64,000 bases of DNA from VRUE01 sp045805805 (GCA_045805805.1 JBJMKO010000086.1:1-64000), one strand, 5' to 3'; positions 42,360 to 50,164 are shown, counted from the first letter of the stretch. The notes: generated by a model from the sequence alone, not told the origin. Made by a program: numbers and translations.

Positions 42360-42368
42360 GTCACGACC
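42360..42368 (-). promoter_or_regulatory. late motif copy 6 (GGTCGTGAC)
   Basis: An exact 9-mer lies 37 bases upstream of the start at 42323, reading towards that gene. Confidence 0.7.
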
Positions 42369-42442
42369 GGCAAGGTGCAACCCTTCCCAGCAGCCGTGCG
42401 TTGATGGGCTGGGCGATCACGCCCCTCAGGAGGAACCTTCCA

Positions 42443-42652
42443 ATGGCAGATCAGGGCAGCCAGAGCGCTGGCAGCGGCAGCAGCATGAATTGGGGCAATC
42501 AGTCGCCCGACCAGCTGGTGATCCACGCGAAGCAGATCTTCGGTGCGATCGGCAAGCTGGACACGACGGAGCGCGATCGGGTCTACCGCGACCTGCGCGA
42601 AGACCCGGCCACCGCCAATGTGTTCAGTCAGCTGATGGAGTCGACGGGATAG
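42443..42652 (+). CDS. small plus-strand protein inside minus-strand region
   Basis: The product has 69 residues. An AGGAGGAA ribosome-binding site precedes the ATG, and a plus-strand terminator follows the stop. A Ser/Gly/Gln-rich start is followed by a helical part (PDQLVIHAKQIFGAIGKLD, RVYRDLREDPATANVF). Orientation against its neighbours and its own terminator suggest separate expression. No family is recognised. Confidence 0.75.
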   Translation: MADQGSQSAGSGSSMNWGNQSPDQLVIHAKQIFGAIGKLDTTERDRVYRDLREDPATANVFSQLMESTG

Positions 42653-42678
42653 CGCTCCCCGCAAGTCTGAACGAGAGA

Positions 42679-42701
42679 GGGGTCGCTTGCGGCCCCTTTT
42701 T
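42679..42701 (+). terminator. intrinsic terminator
   Basis: GGGGTCG pairs with CGGCCCC around CTTG, followed by TTTTT. It ends the plus-strand gene at 42443. Confidence 0.8.
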
Positions 42702-43411
42702 CATGCCACCGCGTCGACCAGCTCCTCCGCCGGGACGATGCGCTCACCGTCGAATAGCCCTTCCTGCGACTCGTGCCGATCGGCCATGCCGAACGGATCC
42801 GCCGGGAACGGCATGTTGGCGGGATAGGTCACACCCGGAGGCACCGCGACCATATCGCGGATCTCGTAAGGGAAGCCCTCTCGATCGTAGACCTCGCGCG
42901 CCGCCGCCATGCCGCGCGACCAACCCCGGCCAGTGTAGAAAACCGCCTTACCCGCAGCCTTGCGCCACGCCAGCCCGGCCTCGATGCCACGCTTACGATC
43001 TTCCGCGTCGTTGTCGTCGAGGATGCCCGGCTGCGGATAGAGCAGATGGCTGGCGATCGGATGCTCACCGCGCAGGAGCGAGTCGCGCATGGCCTGCCGA
43101 GCGTAGGCGATGTTCCGGGTCAGCTCCCCGGCGAACGGCGACTCGATGATCACCAGATGCGCCAGCGTGATATCAACCAGCCTCCGTCCGAGCGCCACAC
43201 CATCAATGGAGAAGCCAGCCTGCTCGAGCACGGCCTCGGCCATGTTCATCAGGCGATGCAGTGGATCCACGAACGGCTCGTCGGCGTGGATCGACCGGCG
43301 GTTGCGGACAAAACTGCGCACTACCTCGAGCAGATTGAACGACGCGGCATGAAGGCGAGCGATCGCCAGCTCCTCGTCGCGGCTGATCATGGGCAGGATG
43401 GTGTCGGTCAT
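42701..43411 (-). CDS. deoxyribosyltransferase-like fold protein (DUF7768/DUF4406-like)
   Basis: This 236-residue protein has VIIESPFAGELTRNIAYARQ, ASHLLYPQPGILDD, then GIEAGLAWRKAAGKAVFY and SRGMAAAREV, the signature of a DUF4406/DUF7768 domain related to nucleoside 2-deoxyribosyltransferases. It would act on nucleotides or a related small substrate. An N-terminal extension of about 85 residues precedes the domain. The catalytic residue cannot be fixed from sequence. Confidence 0.8.
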   Translation of the reverse strand: MTDTILPMISRDEELAIARLHAASFNLLEVVRSFVRNRRSIHADEPFVDPLHRLMNMAEAVLEQAGFSIDGVALGRRLVDITLAHLVIIESPFAGELTRNIAYARQAMRDSLLRGEHPIASHLLYPQPGILDDNDAEDRKRGIEAGLAWRKAAGKAVFYTGRGWSRGMAAAREVYDREGFPYEIRDMVAVPPGVTYPANMPFPADPFGMADRHESQEGLFDGERIVPAEELVDAVA

Positions 43412-43671
43412 AGGGCCTCCGGGTCAATTTCGACGATGGGAATGTTGTAGGCCAGCGCGAACCGATAGGCGCGGCTGCCGCCGAGGCGATCGTGGACGCC
43501 GCGACAATGGACCGGCTTCCCGGCCAGCGTGCCCTTGTGGCAGAAGAAGTGGTTGTCCTCGGCCTTGCAGTTGCGGACGATCTGGGCGGCCTTCTCGCCG
43601 GACACGATACGCTCCGGCGTTACGAGGCACTGATCACAGCAGCGCGAGGCCAGCAGCAGCTCGGTACTCAT
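43408..43671 (-). CDS. Cys-rich small protein
   Basis: The product has 87 residues with CCDQC, NCKAEDNHFFCHKG and CRGVHD, a likely zinc site, and SRAYRFALAYNIPIVE near the end. ATGA coupling. No family is recognised. Confidence 0.65.
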   Translation of the reverse strand: MSTELLLASRCCDQCLVTPERIVSGEKAAQIVRNCKAEDNHFFCHKGTLAGKPVHCRGVHDRLGGSRAYRFALAYNIPIVEIDPEAL

Positions 43672-43850
43672 AGCTTAAGCTCCGGGCGGGTCTGCTGTTC
43701 GGACTCGGCGGCTTCGATCGACAGCTTTCCGGAGCGAACCTTGGTCTCGAGATCAAAGCCGAGCCGCACGAGACGTGGGCAATTTTTCTGATGATCCTTG
43801 GCCGCAATGAAGGTGGAGGGTTGAACACCACACCACCGGCAGCATGGCAT
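43668..43850 (-). CDS. small zinc-finger protein
   Basis: The product has 60 residues, with CCRWCG and HQKNC forming a possible C2HC zinc site. No family is recognised. Confidence 0.65.
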   Translation of the reverse strand: MPCCRWCGVQPSTFIAAKDHQKNCPRLVRLGFDLETKVRSGKLSIEAAESEQQTRPELKL

Positions 43851-43852
43851 CG

Positions 43853-44089
43853 TCACGCCGCTCTCCGCGCGTCGATCGCCGCCTCGACCTTGTGGGCCAG
43901 CAGGAGGCGCGGCGTGCACCCGAAGCGGGCGAGCCAGAACTGGCCGGTGGCGACCCGGCGCACGAGCGCGCCCTCGATGTTGCCGACGCGCACCACCCCC
44001 AGCATGTTGTTCCCGGGGAGCGGTTCGCTGAACTCCTTCCAGCGATCGCCAATCTCAATTTCGTAGCGGCTCCGGTTAAAGCTCGCCAT
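43853..44089 (-). CDS. unknown small protein
   Basis: The 78-residue product is beta-rich, with MLGVVRVGNIEGALVRRV. No family is recognised. Confidence 0.6.
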   Translation of the reverse strand: MASFNRSRYEIEIGDRWKEFSEPLPGNNMLGVVRVGNIEGALVRRVATGQFWLARFGCTPRLLLAHKVEAAIDARRAA

Positions 44090-44384
44090 TTTCCACCACC
44101 TCCGGGCCGTGCTCGGTCAGCACGACGGCGTCATAGAACCCGGCCTCGCGGACGTGCCGCCGCCACTCGGGCGAGAAGTCCGAAGTGACCCGGACGTCGC
44201 CGAAACGGACAAGGGAGCGCTCACCCCCGAGATTGCGCATGCCCGGTACAAGGTCCGTGGTGTAGCGGACGGCGCGCAGGGGCGGCAGCCGCCAGCTGGC
44301 GAAGCCGTCGATCAGATGCACGTCGAGATCGCCGTGCGTGTCCTTGATCGCTTCGAGCGCGAAGATCACCTCCGAGATCTTCAC
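44076..44384 (-). CDS. small phage protein
   Basis: The 102-residue product starts at a GTG overlapping the previous stop. VIFALEAIKDTHGDLDVHLID resembles a recurring small phage protein of unknown function. No family name is certain. Confidence 0.65.
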   Translation of the reverse strand: MKISEVIFALEAIKDTHGDLDVHLIDGFASWRLPPLRAVRYTTDLVPGMRNLGGERSLVRFGDVRVTSDFSPEWRRHVREAGFYDAVVLTEHGPEVVENGEL

Positions 44385-44494
44385 GACGCGCACGCGGCGA
44401 TGAGCATGATGGTGATGAAGACGGTCGCGCACATGGTGGCCTCTTCGCGGAACGGGAGGCGGAAGCCCGGCAGCAGCTTGAAACCCTTAAGCAT
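44381..44494 (-). CDS. tiny membrane protein
   Basis: A 37-residue frame starts inside the end of the preceding gene and ends with a hydrophobic stretch (CATVFITIMLIAAC). An internal Met would give only 17 residues. Coupling to neighbours supports it. Confidence 0.5.
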   Translation of the reverse strand: MLKGFKLLPGFRLPFREEATMCATVFITIMLIAACAS

Positions 44495-44801
44495 TGGACT
44501 CGCCCTCCTCGGGCTTCTTCGGTTGTGACTTGGCGGCCTGCACGATGCTGTCGAGCAGGCCCTTGGCCTCGACGGCAGCACCGGTCTCCATCCGCTCGAG
44601 CGCCTTGCCGAGCGCAGCATGCAGGTTGGACAGGCTCTCGTGGGAGAGCGTCGTCATGCAGCCGAACTGATCATTGCGCAGGCGAAGGACAGGGACGAGA
44701 CCAGCATGGCCTTCCCAGTGCTCGAACCGGACCTCATCGCAGATGAAGTGCGGGCGGGTCGGCTTGGTGCCGATGAACATGACGGGAGTGGGCTTGGCCA
44801 T
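44487..44801 (-). CDS. unknown small protein
   Basis: The product has 104 residues. A beta-rich start (PVMFIGTKPTRPHFICDEVR) is followed by a helix with SLSNLHAALGKALERME. No family is recognised. Confidence 0.65.
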   Translation of the reverse strand: MAKPTPVMFIGTKPTRPHFICDEVRFEHWEGHAGLVPVLRLRNDQFGCMTTLSHESLSNLHAALGKALERMETGAAVEAKGLLDSIVQAAKSQPKKPEEGESNA

Positions 44802-44804
44802 GGG

Positions 44805-45023
44805 TCAGCCCTCCACGATCGGGAGCGCGGTTCCGCAGAACGCGCACTCGGCGGTCACGCGGCCAACCAGCCAGTGCGAGCGGTGGCAGCCCGGGCAGTC
44901 CGGGGCATCGCCGACGCGATAGGCAGGGCGGTAGCCGTGCGAGGCAAGATTGAGAGGAGGCCGAGTGGTCGGCAGGATCCGCTCGAGCATGTCAGGGCGG
45001 ATGGGAGAGACCGAAGCGGTCAT
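44805..45023 (-). CDS. small zinc-ribbon protein
   Basis: The product has 72 residues, ending in CPGCHRSHWLVG and CAFCGTALP, a two-CxxC zinc ribbon. It is first in its operon, with a structured leader and an early-type promoter upstream. Confidence 0.7.
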   Translation of the reverse strand: MTASVSPIRPDMLERILPTTRPPLNLASHGYRPAYRVGDAPDCPGCHRSHWLVGRVTAECAFCGTALPIVEG

Positions 45024-45087
45024 TGGTAGGCTCCGCCCCTGAATTCCCCGAGGCGCAGGTGCACCGGGTCACCCGGCGACAAAGCCG
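45024..45087 (-). promoter_or_regulatory. conserved 5' leader (copy 1)
   Basis: Between promoter and start lie a CACCGG...CCGGTG hairpin and the sequence CGCCTCGGG...TTCAGGGGCGG, also present in the leader at 46106. CGCCT can pair with the GGGCG next to the ribosome-binding region. Confidence 0.5.
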
Positions 45088-45115
45088 GTGTTACCTAAGA
45101 GGTAGCGGATTGCAA
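45088..45115 (-). promoter_or_regulatory. early promoter with dyad
   Basis: TTGCAA and TAACAC on the minus strand are spaced 16 bp apart. The dyad ACC-TCTTA-GGTA fills the spacer end. It precedes the gene at 45023. Confidence 0.7.
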
Positions 45116-45141
45116 GTGAAAAAACGCAGCGAAGACGCGTA

Positions 45142-45190
45142 AAAGCGCAGGAACCAGAGCGGGGGGGGGAGGGCTTCGGTTCCTGCGCTT
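45142..45190 (-). terminator. long hairpin terminator
   Basis: AAAGCGCAGGAACC and GGTTCCTGCGCTTT form a 14-bp stem, with TTTT following on the minus strand. The loop holds a run of 8 G. It ends the unit with the genes at 45229 and 45617. Confidence 0.8.
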
Positions 45191-45228
45191 TGCTTAGATG
45201 GGCTGCTGACCCCCATCCTTCCAAGCCG

Positions 45229-45615
45229 TCAAACGGTCGGATGCGAAAGAGGTTCCAACGGCCCATAGGCGGCCTCGAGCCGCGCGAGAGTCCACCAGCG
45301 CCCGTCGTCGTCGCGGACGCAAGCGCCGACCAGCAGCAGCTCGCCAAGCGTCTCGATCCAGCGGTGCATGCCCGGGCCGGACGAATAGCGAAAGCCGGGC
45401 GGAAGCTGATCGACCAGCACCCCGTTGTGGTCGGCGATGATCTTCTGCCCGGCTGGCGACAGGGGATAGTTGATTGCGTCGGCGGTGAAGCCGACGGCCC
45501 GGAAGGGGCAGGGCTTGGCAGGCGCGTGCGTGGCCTCGCACGAGACCGCCTCTGCCCGATCGGCGAAAGCGGCCCCGCAACCCTCGCACTCGAAGGCGAC
45601 GATCTTCTTGGGCAC
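45229..45615 (-). CDS. zinc-finger protein of unknown function
   Basis: The product has 128 residues. CEGCGAAFADRAEAVSCEATH is a single zinc-ribbon-like start; the rest is mixed, with WWTLARLEAAYGP near the end. The related gene at 45617 has a similar Cys start. No family is recognised. Confidence 0.65.
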   Translation of the reverse strand: MPKKIVAFECEGCGAAFADRAEAVSCEATHAPAKPCPFRAVGFTADAINYPLSPAGQKIIADHNGVLVDQLPPGFRYSSGPGMHRWIETLGELLLVGACVRDDDGRWWTLARLEAAYGPLEPLSHPTV

Positions 45616-45616
45616 G

Positions 45617-46105
45617 TCAGTAGGAGATGCGCGACGGCTTCCCGCGCATGCCGACCGAGCGGTAGCCGTCGAGATCCTGCTGGCTCACCACCCCGACGAC
45701 GCGAGTGTTCGGCTTCGGGACGTAGAAACCGAACGCCGGACCCTTATCCTGATGGCAGGGATGCGACGGAGCGTAGAGCAGCAGCCCCTCCTCATGGCCC
45801 CAGCCCGGGCCGAAGCACTTGGAGGCGACCGTCGACTCGGTGGCGAGGATGATATCAAGCACTACCCACTTGACCCATCCGCCGCGATTGCCCGACGAAC
45901 GGTCCTCAAGGAACCACGCAGGGTCGCTGTTGCCGTCGCGCAGGGCAAAGTCACCGATCGACGATCCGACGCCAACGACGACGTCGCCCGGAGTGAAGGC
46001 GCTCACCTTGGAGAGCGGCTGGGCTTCGCACTTGGCAACCGAATCCTTATCGGTGCTCTCATAACCGCAGGTCTCGCAGGCGTAGGTGGTCGAAACGATC
46101 TTCAT
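45617..46105 (-). CDS. zinc-finger protein of unknown function
   Basis: The product has 162 residues. CETCGYESTDKDSVAKCEAQ is a zinc-ribbon-like start of the same type as in the next gene. The middle contains WFLEDRSSGNRGGWVKWV. It has a structured leader and an early promoter upstream. Confidence 0.65.
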   Translation of the reverse strand: MKIVSTTYACETCGYESTDKDSVAKCEAQPLSKVSAFTPGDVVVGVGSSIGDFALRDGNSDPAWFLEDRSSGNRGGWVKWVVLDIILATESTVASKCFGPGWGHEEGLLLYAPSHPCHQDKGPAFGFYVPKPNTRVVGVVSQQDLDGYRSVGMRGKPSRISY

Positions 46106-46147
46106 GGCACTTCCCGCCCCTGAAAGCCCGAGGCGCGGCGTGCCTCG
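46106..46147 (-). promoter_or_regulatory. conserved 5' leader (copy 2)
   Basis: The leader has a CGAGGC...GCCTCG hairpin and the shared sequence CGCCTCGGG...TTCAGGGGCGG just upstream of the start, as in copy 1 at 45024. Confidence 0.5.
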
Positions 46148-46175
46148 TTACTACCGGAGCGGTAGCGGCTGTCAA
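46148..46175 (-). promoter_or_regulatory. early promoter with dyad (best -35/-10 match)
   Basis: On the minus strand TTGACA and TAGTAA are spaced 16 bp apart, and the dyad ACC-GCTCC-GGTA lies between them. It precedes the gene at 46105. Confidence 0.75.
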
Positions 46176-46176
46176 G

Positions 46177-46290
46177 TCAGAAGTCGCGGGGCAGGATCCA
46201 CCAGCGCCCAGAGCTGTCGCGCTCAAGCCGGAACTTCCACCGGATGGCGGTCACCACGACGGCGAGCGCGAGGATGCACCCGGCGATCAA
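46177..46290 (-). CDS. tiny membrane protein (TTG start)
   Basis: A TTG overlapping the stop of the GapR-FtsK-gamma gene (TTGA) opens 37 codons with one membrane span (IAGCILALAVVVTAI) followed by WKFRLERDSSGRWW. Coupling to the preceding gene supports it; size makes it uncertain. Confidence 0.5.
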   Translation of the reverse strand: MIAGCILALAVVVTAIRWKFRLERDSSGRWWILPRDF

Positions 46291-46916
46291 TGGACCTGCT
46301 CCGCAGCGGTCTTGTTGAGCGGGATCTGCGGCCCGCCCGCAACCGAGATGGAGACGCCAATCCCTTGATCGTCCATTTCGTCGAGATGGGCGCGGTAGTC
46401 AGCCATCGCCGTCCGCAGCTCGCGCCTGCCAACATTGTCGGGCCGCGAGACCAGCCCCTCGCGCTCCATGCGCTCGACCAGAGCGGCAGCCGCATTGTAG
46501 CCGATATGCAGCTTCCGCTGCAGGTAGGAGACTGAGGCCTTGCCGCTGTCCCGCACGGTCACGACCGCACGATCGTAGAGCTGGTCAGCGGAAGGCTTGT
46601 CGCCAGCGATCGCCGACTCGAGCGGCGTCTTGTCCTCGGCCTGCCGGGCGGACGGGCGCGAATAATGCTCGCCGTTCCCGATGCCGAGGGCCTCACGATA
46701 AGTCTCGAGCAGAGCGTCCTGCTCCTGCCGGGTGTGGGTCTCCATCTTCCGCAGGCGAACGATCGACCGCATGGTCTTGGTGTCGTAGCCGTTGGCCTTG
46801 GCCTCGGCGTAGACGTCGCGCACATCGTCCGCGATGCCCTTCTTTTCCTCCTCGAGTCGCTCGATCCGTTCGATGAACAGACGGAGTTGATCAGCAGCAA
46901 TATTTCCTTCGGCCAT
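46287..46916 (-). CDS. GapR (DUF2312) - FtsK gamma domain fusion
   Basis: The 209-residue product joins two known modules. Residues 1-80 match GapR/DUF2312 (DQLRLFIERIERLEEEKKGI and YAEAKANGYDTKTMR), which in Caulobacter binds over-twisted, AT-rich DNA ahead of replication forks. Residues 111-170 match the FtsK gamma winged helix (LYDRAVVTVRDSGKASVSY, LQRKLHIGYNAAAALVERME), which reads KOPS in host chromosomes. The fusion is unusual. It could direct phage protein to host chromosome landmarks or interfere with FtsK. A strong GGAGGG ribosome-binding site lies in the end of the upstream gene. I do not know a named precedent. Confidence 0.88.
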   Translation of the reverse strand: MAEGNIAADQLRLFIERIERLEEEKKGIADDVRDVYAEAKANGYDTKTMRSIVRLRKMETHTRQEQDALLETYREALGIGNGEHYSRPSARQAEDKTPLESAIAGDKPSADQLYDRAVVTVRDSGKASVSYLQRKLHIGYNAAAALVERMEREGLVSRPDNVGRRELRTAMADYRAHLDEMDDQGIGVSISVAGGPQIPLNKTAAEQVH

Positions 46917-46920
46917 GGGT

Positions 46921-47670
46921 CTAACCCTCCTTCTTGAAGTCCTCGAGCGCCGACCCGAGCCGGTCGGCCATGTCGGCGACCATGGCCTGCAGCCCGGTCG
47001 CCGTGCGATAGGTTTCATCGAGACCGATCTTCTGCACGAGCGCAACCGCCCGGCCCAGATTGGCCCCGCCAGCATATTCCGAGATCCTGATGCCCGACCG
47101 CTTCTCGAAGGCGTCGACCTGCTCCTTGAGCAAATCATACTCCCGCGCGCGCTGCTTCACGAGCGCCTCGGCCTCGGCCTTGGCCTGCGCTCGAATGGCC
47201 AGCGTCTCCGCGCTGACCTTGCGCCGCAGCTCCGCCTCGTCGTGCTGCCCGGCCCGGCGGATCAGCGCAGCGAGGAACGGGCGCACCCCGTCGACGTGCT
47301 CATTCGGCAGCTTGGGAGCTTTGACCGAGCAGTTGAGGCCGCGCCCGTCGACCGAATAGTGGCCCCACGTCGGCGGCAGCTCGTCGGTGGCGACGACCCC
47401 TGCCGGGGCGACAATCCACCAATGGTCGCAGTTTCGGGCGATCGCCTCGGCCTTCGCTGGGTCGCGCAGCTCGCGCAGCCAATCCTGCCGCGAGACCTTG
47501 ATCTCGAATCCGTGGATCCCGAGACCCCGGCTCTCCCACAGATTGACCGCGATCGCGTCCGCCCGGCGCTTGGCCATGCCGGTGGCCTCGGCCACCTCGT
47601 GAAACAGCGCCCACTCCGGCTGGCAGAACTTGCGCTCCATCAAGCGCCGGATGTTGGAAGTGTTTAGCAT
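46921..47670 (-). CDS. PDDEXK-like nuclease (MmcB-like)
   Basis: The product has 249 residues. WESRGLGIHGFEIKVSRQDW followed by LRELRDPAKAEAIARNC and WWIVAPAGVV matches the MmcB/VRR-like PDDEXK fold, with Glu-x-Lys as active-site residues. A helical coiled-coil C-terminus (RAQAKAEAEALVKQRAREYD) follows. MmcB-type proteins are linked to DNA repair in alphaproteobacteria. The start is an ATG 10 bases downstream of the dyad. Confidence 0.78.
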   Translation of the reverse strand: MLNTSNIRRLMERKFCQPEWALFHEVAEATGMAKRRADAIAVNLWESRGLGIHGFEIKVSRQDWLRELRDPAKAEAIARNCDHWWIVAPAGVVATDELPPTWGHYSVDGRGLNCSVKAPKLPNEHVDGVRPFLAALIRRAGQHDEAELRRKVSAETLAIRAQAKAEAEALVKQRAREYDLLKEQVDAFEKRSGIRISEYAGGANLGRAVALVQKIGLDETYRTATGLQAMVADMADRLGSALEDFKKEG

Positions 47671-47680
47671 CGGGTCAGCA

Positions 47681-47692
47681 ACCGCAGAGGTA
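47681..47692 (-). promoter_or_regulatory. ACC-N5-GGT dyad
   Basis: On the minus strand ACC-TCTGC-GGT lies 10 bases upstream of the start at 47670. A TTGACT upstream may be the -35. Confidence 0.45.
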
Positions 47693-47710
47693 ACAGTCGG
47701 TGCGCAGCAG

Positions 47711-48127
47711 TCAAGGCTCGTGATTGGCCGACCAGCCCTCGTTGTGCGCCAGCTCGTGGCAGAGCCGCCAAGCGAAGTCCTGACCCTTGAACTGCGGCAG
47801 GCAGGGATTCGGGAGGACGATGGTGGTGCGTCCGACGAAACTGCGCCTGCAGGCCGCCCGCACCTTGGTCGGGTCGGCGGGCTTGCCACATTCGGCGTTG
47901 AGCGCGTCCTGCGTGCTGACCGTGGCGATCCGAGCCGTGGTATCGTGCTGGAAGCGGACCGGCGGAGTGGCATCGCTGTCGCGCAGGCCGTAGCCCCCGT
48001 TGGGCAGGACGGAGACCGTCGCGCCAATGGCCGCGATCGGCTTCGGGTCCATCGGACGATGCGCGTCCGAGGTTGCACCTGACGGCACCGCGATCAGGAC
48101 CGCTGCGACAAAATCCTTCCAAAGCAT
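47711..48127 (-). CDS. putative secreted metallopeptidase-like protein
   Basis: The 138-residue product has a short hydrophobic start (FVAAVLIAVPSGA) and the motif CHELAHNEGWSANH near the C-terminus: HELAH (124-128) matches the zinc HExxH signature, with His136 as a possible third ligand. The frame overlaps the pyrophosphatase-like gene by 34 bases. The fold is not otherwise recognised; the zinc-peptidase call is an inference from the motif. Confidence 0.6.
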   Translation of the reverse strand: MLWKDFVAAVLIAVPSGATSDAHRPMDPKPIAAIGATVSVLPNGGYGLRDSDATPPVRFQHDTTARIATVSTQDALNAECGKPADPTKVRAACRRSFVGRTTIVLPNPCLPQFKGQDFAWRLCHELAHNEGWSANHEP

Positions 48128-48648
48128 GGGACTCCCCCCCGGGCACGCACGACAACAGACTTGAGCATCGCGGGCGCAGCCTTGGCGGTGGCGCGCACCT
48201 TCGACACGAATTCATCGACCAGCATGGGCACGATCTCGCCGAGGAAGCGGGGATCGTCGTAATTGCGCAGGAACGCCTGCTCGGCGTCCTCGAGGCTCGA
48301 GAAGCCGATCATCACCTTGTCCTCGTCGTATTGGTCCCAGCGGCCCTTGGCCTGCGCGCGGATGATGAAGACCAGCGGCGCGTCGAGATCCTGCCCGACG
48401 AACACGTCCACCTCGTCGCCGTCCGCCCCGGTCGAGCAGCAGACGTAGCCGTAGGGATAGATCAGCCGCTTCTCGCCGACCGAGCCGTCGGGATTGAGGA
48501 AGGTCCGAACCGACCCGGCCTCGTTCTCGATCGCCAGCTGCAGCCCGCGCCATAGGATCTTGCGCTTGGCGTAGTTGCCCGCGCGCTTCTGGGCCTGCGT
48601 CGGCTCGTGCCACGCCCGGTGGCGCTCGATGCGGACGGTGTCACTCAC
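48094..48648 (-). CDS. inorganic-pyrophosphatase-like polyvalent domain protein
   Basis: The 184-residue product starts at a GTG 8 bases inside the preceding stop region. YPYGYVCCSTGADGDEVDVF, then FVGQDLDAPLVFIIRAQAKG and DEDKVMIGFSSLEDAEQAFL match the InPase domain seen in polyvalent phage proteins. These remnants may or may not cleave pyrophosphate. It follows the gpF-like head gene, suggesting packaging with the virion. Confidence 0.8.
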   Translation of the reverse strand: MSDTVRIERHRAWHEPTQAQKRAGNYAKRKILWRGLQLAIENEAGSVRTFLNPDGSVGEKRLIYPYGYVCCSTGADGDEVDVFVGQDLDAPLVFIIRAQAKGRWDQYDEDKVMIGFSSLEDAEQAFLRNYDDPRFLGEIVPMLVDEFVSKVRATAKAAPAMLKSVVVRARGGVPCFGRILSQRS

Positions 48649-50161
48649 GGCCCGCCTCGAGCTGCTTGCGGAGCCACGACGTGAAGTCCTTGTCCGCGCC
48701 CGGCGGATCCTCGGCCATAGGCTCCCAGCGACCGCGACAGTGTGGGTGCTGGACGCCCGCCGCAGGCCACAGGCGCTCGCCCGGCGCGCGGGGCACCAGA
48801 TCGTTGCCAACGCGCCGGTTGGGCGCGCTCGAGCGGCCCATGTTCGTCTTGCCCGGCCAGACGTCGTGCTCGCCGTCCTTTTCGGCATCATCCGGCGTGG
48901 TGACGCGGAAGACCCGCCCGTCGAGCGACCGGCAGAAGGCGCACGCGCCGTGATACATTTCCAGCCGCCGGACGTGTGTGCCCGGATCCATGTGGGCGAT
49001 GACGCCCTGATTGGCCATTTCCCCGGCCTCGGTCACGGCGATGCGCCGCCAATCCCGGTTGAGCGAGTCGAACTTGTCGAACAGCTGGGACTCGAGGCTC
49101 TGGTCGGTGACCTCCTCGCCCGCCAGCTTGCGGCGCTGGTGGTCGAGCACAACCCGGCGGAGCCGGTGCCGCATGTCCTCGGTCAGCGACACGATCGCAT
49201 CGCAGCAGGACTCCTTGCCGAACGACAGAATGGCCGCCTCGGCGTCGGAATAGGCGAACATGGCCTGCGCGCCAGCCACGGTGCCCGGCAGAGCCTCGGC
49301 GATCGCCGACGCCGCCCCGGCCTCCAACGTGCCGGTGTGGGCCTGCACGCGGCCCATCAGCTGCGCCTTGGTCGCCAGCCACTCGCCCTCCTCGAGCAGC
49401 AGCTCGAGCGGCATGTAGCGTTGAACGAGGAAGTCGATCACGAGCGACCAATCCTCCAGCTCCATGGCGAGCGGGTTGATCGACTCGAGGTAGATCTTGA
49501 CCAGCGCCAGCTCCTGCTGGGTCCAGCGCCCGAGGAAGCCCGGCGGGATGGGGACCGACGCCTTCGACGGCACATGGTAATCGCCCGCGAGCCACTTCTG
49601 CAGCTCGAGCTGCACCTGCCCGATCTTGGTCAGGCCGCGATCGCTGAATTTCTCGACGATCGCCCGGATGAACGGGTTTTCGTGGGCCTGCCAAATGTCG
49701 AACGCCGCGCCGTCACCCTCGGAGACCGCCTTGTAGAGCGTTTCCAGCGCGTGATCGCACGCCGGGCCATGGAGGTGGCCAATGTCGATCAGGAGCGGCG
49801 CGGCAGGCCCGGGGAGCGCCTTCGACAGCGCCTCCGGGGAGTCCACGGCCTCGATATCATCCTCGAGCGGCAGGTCGCCCTCGACGAAGACCTTGGTGCC
49901 GTCCTCGTCGACCGCGATCCCGCCGTCCTCGCCGCGCTCGAGCAGCGTGAGCCGACGGCCCCGGCGCTCCTTGTGACCGAGCACCTTCTCCCAGCGGACT
50001 TTGCGCAGGCCCTGCGGGTGGTCGATGTGGATGCCGTGCTCGCCGACCGAGGCAACCCGGCCCGAACACACGCCGTCCTCCGGGTGGTGATAGTAAACGA
50101 CGTCACGCTCAATGACGTGACGCCCCGGCTGCTGCGGCTTTGGAGTTGCGGCCCCGGCCAT
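48641..50161 (-). CDS. gpF-like minor head protein
   Basis: This 506-residue protein carries in its last third RRIAVTEAGEMANQGVIAH, then YHGACAFCRSLDGRVFRV and HPHCRGRWEP, the signature of Mu gpF-like head morphogenesis proteins. The N-terminal 110 residues hold a small beta domain (IERDVVYYHHPEDG, RVASVGEHGIHI). It follows the portal directly, as gpF genes do, and probably sits at the portal vertex. Confidence 0.85.
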   Translation of the reverse strand: MAGAATPKPQQPGRHVIERDVVYYHHPEDGVCSGRVASVGEHGIHIDHPQGLRKVRWEKVLGHKERRGRRLTLLERGEDGGIAVDEDGTKVFVEGDLPLEDDIEAVDSPEALSKALPGPAAPLLIDIGHLHGPACDHALETLYKAVSEGDGAAFDIWQAHENPFIRAIVEKFSDRGLTKIGQVQLELQKWLAGDYHVPSKASVPIPPGFLGRWTQQELALVKIYLESINPLAMELEDWSLVIDFLVQRYMPLELLLEEGEWLATKAQLMGRVQAHTGTLEAGAASAIAEALPGTVAGAQAMFAYSDAEAAILSFGKESCCDAIVSLTEDMRHRLRRVVLDHQRRKLAGEEVTDQSLESQLFDKFDSLNRDWRRIAVTEAGEMANQGVIAHMDPGTHVRRLEMYHGACAFCRSLDGRVFRVTTPDDAEKDGEHDVWPGKTNMGRSSAPNRRVGNDLVPRAPGERLWPAAGVQHPHCRGRWEPMAEDPPGADKDFTSWLRKQLEAGRE

Positions 50162-50164
50162 AGG

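Noticed and set aside
42360..42368. Plus-strand promoter for the gene at 42443
   Set aside because: The late 9-mer here reads on the minus strand; no promoter for the plus-strand gene could be assigned with confidence.
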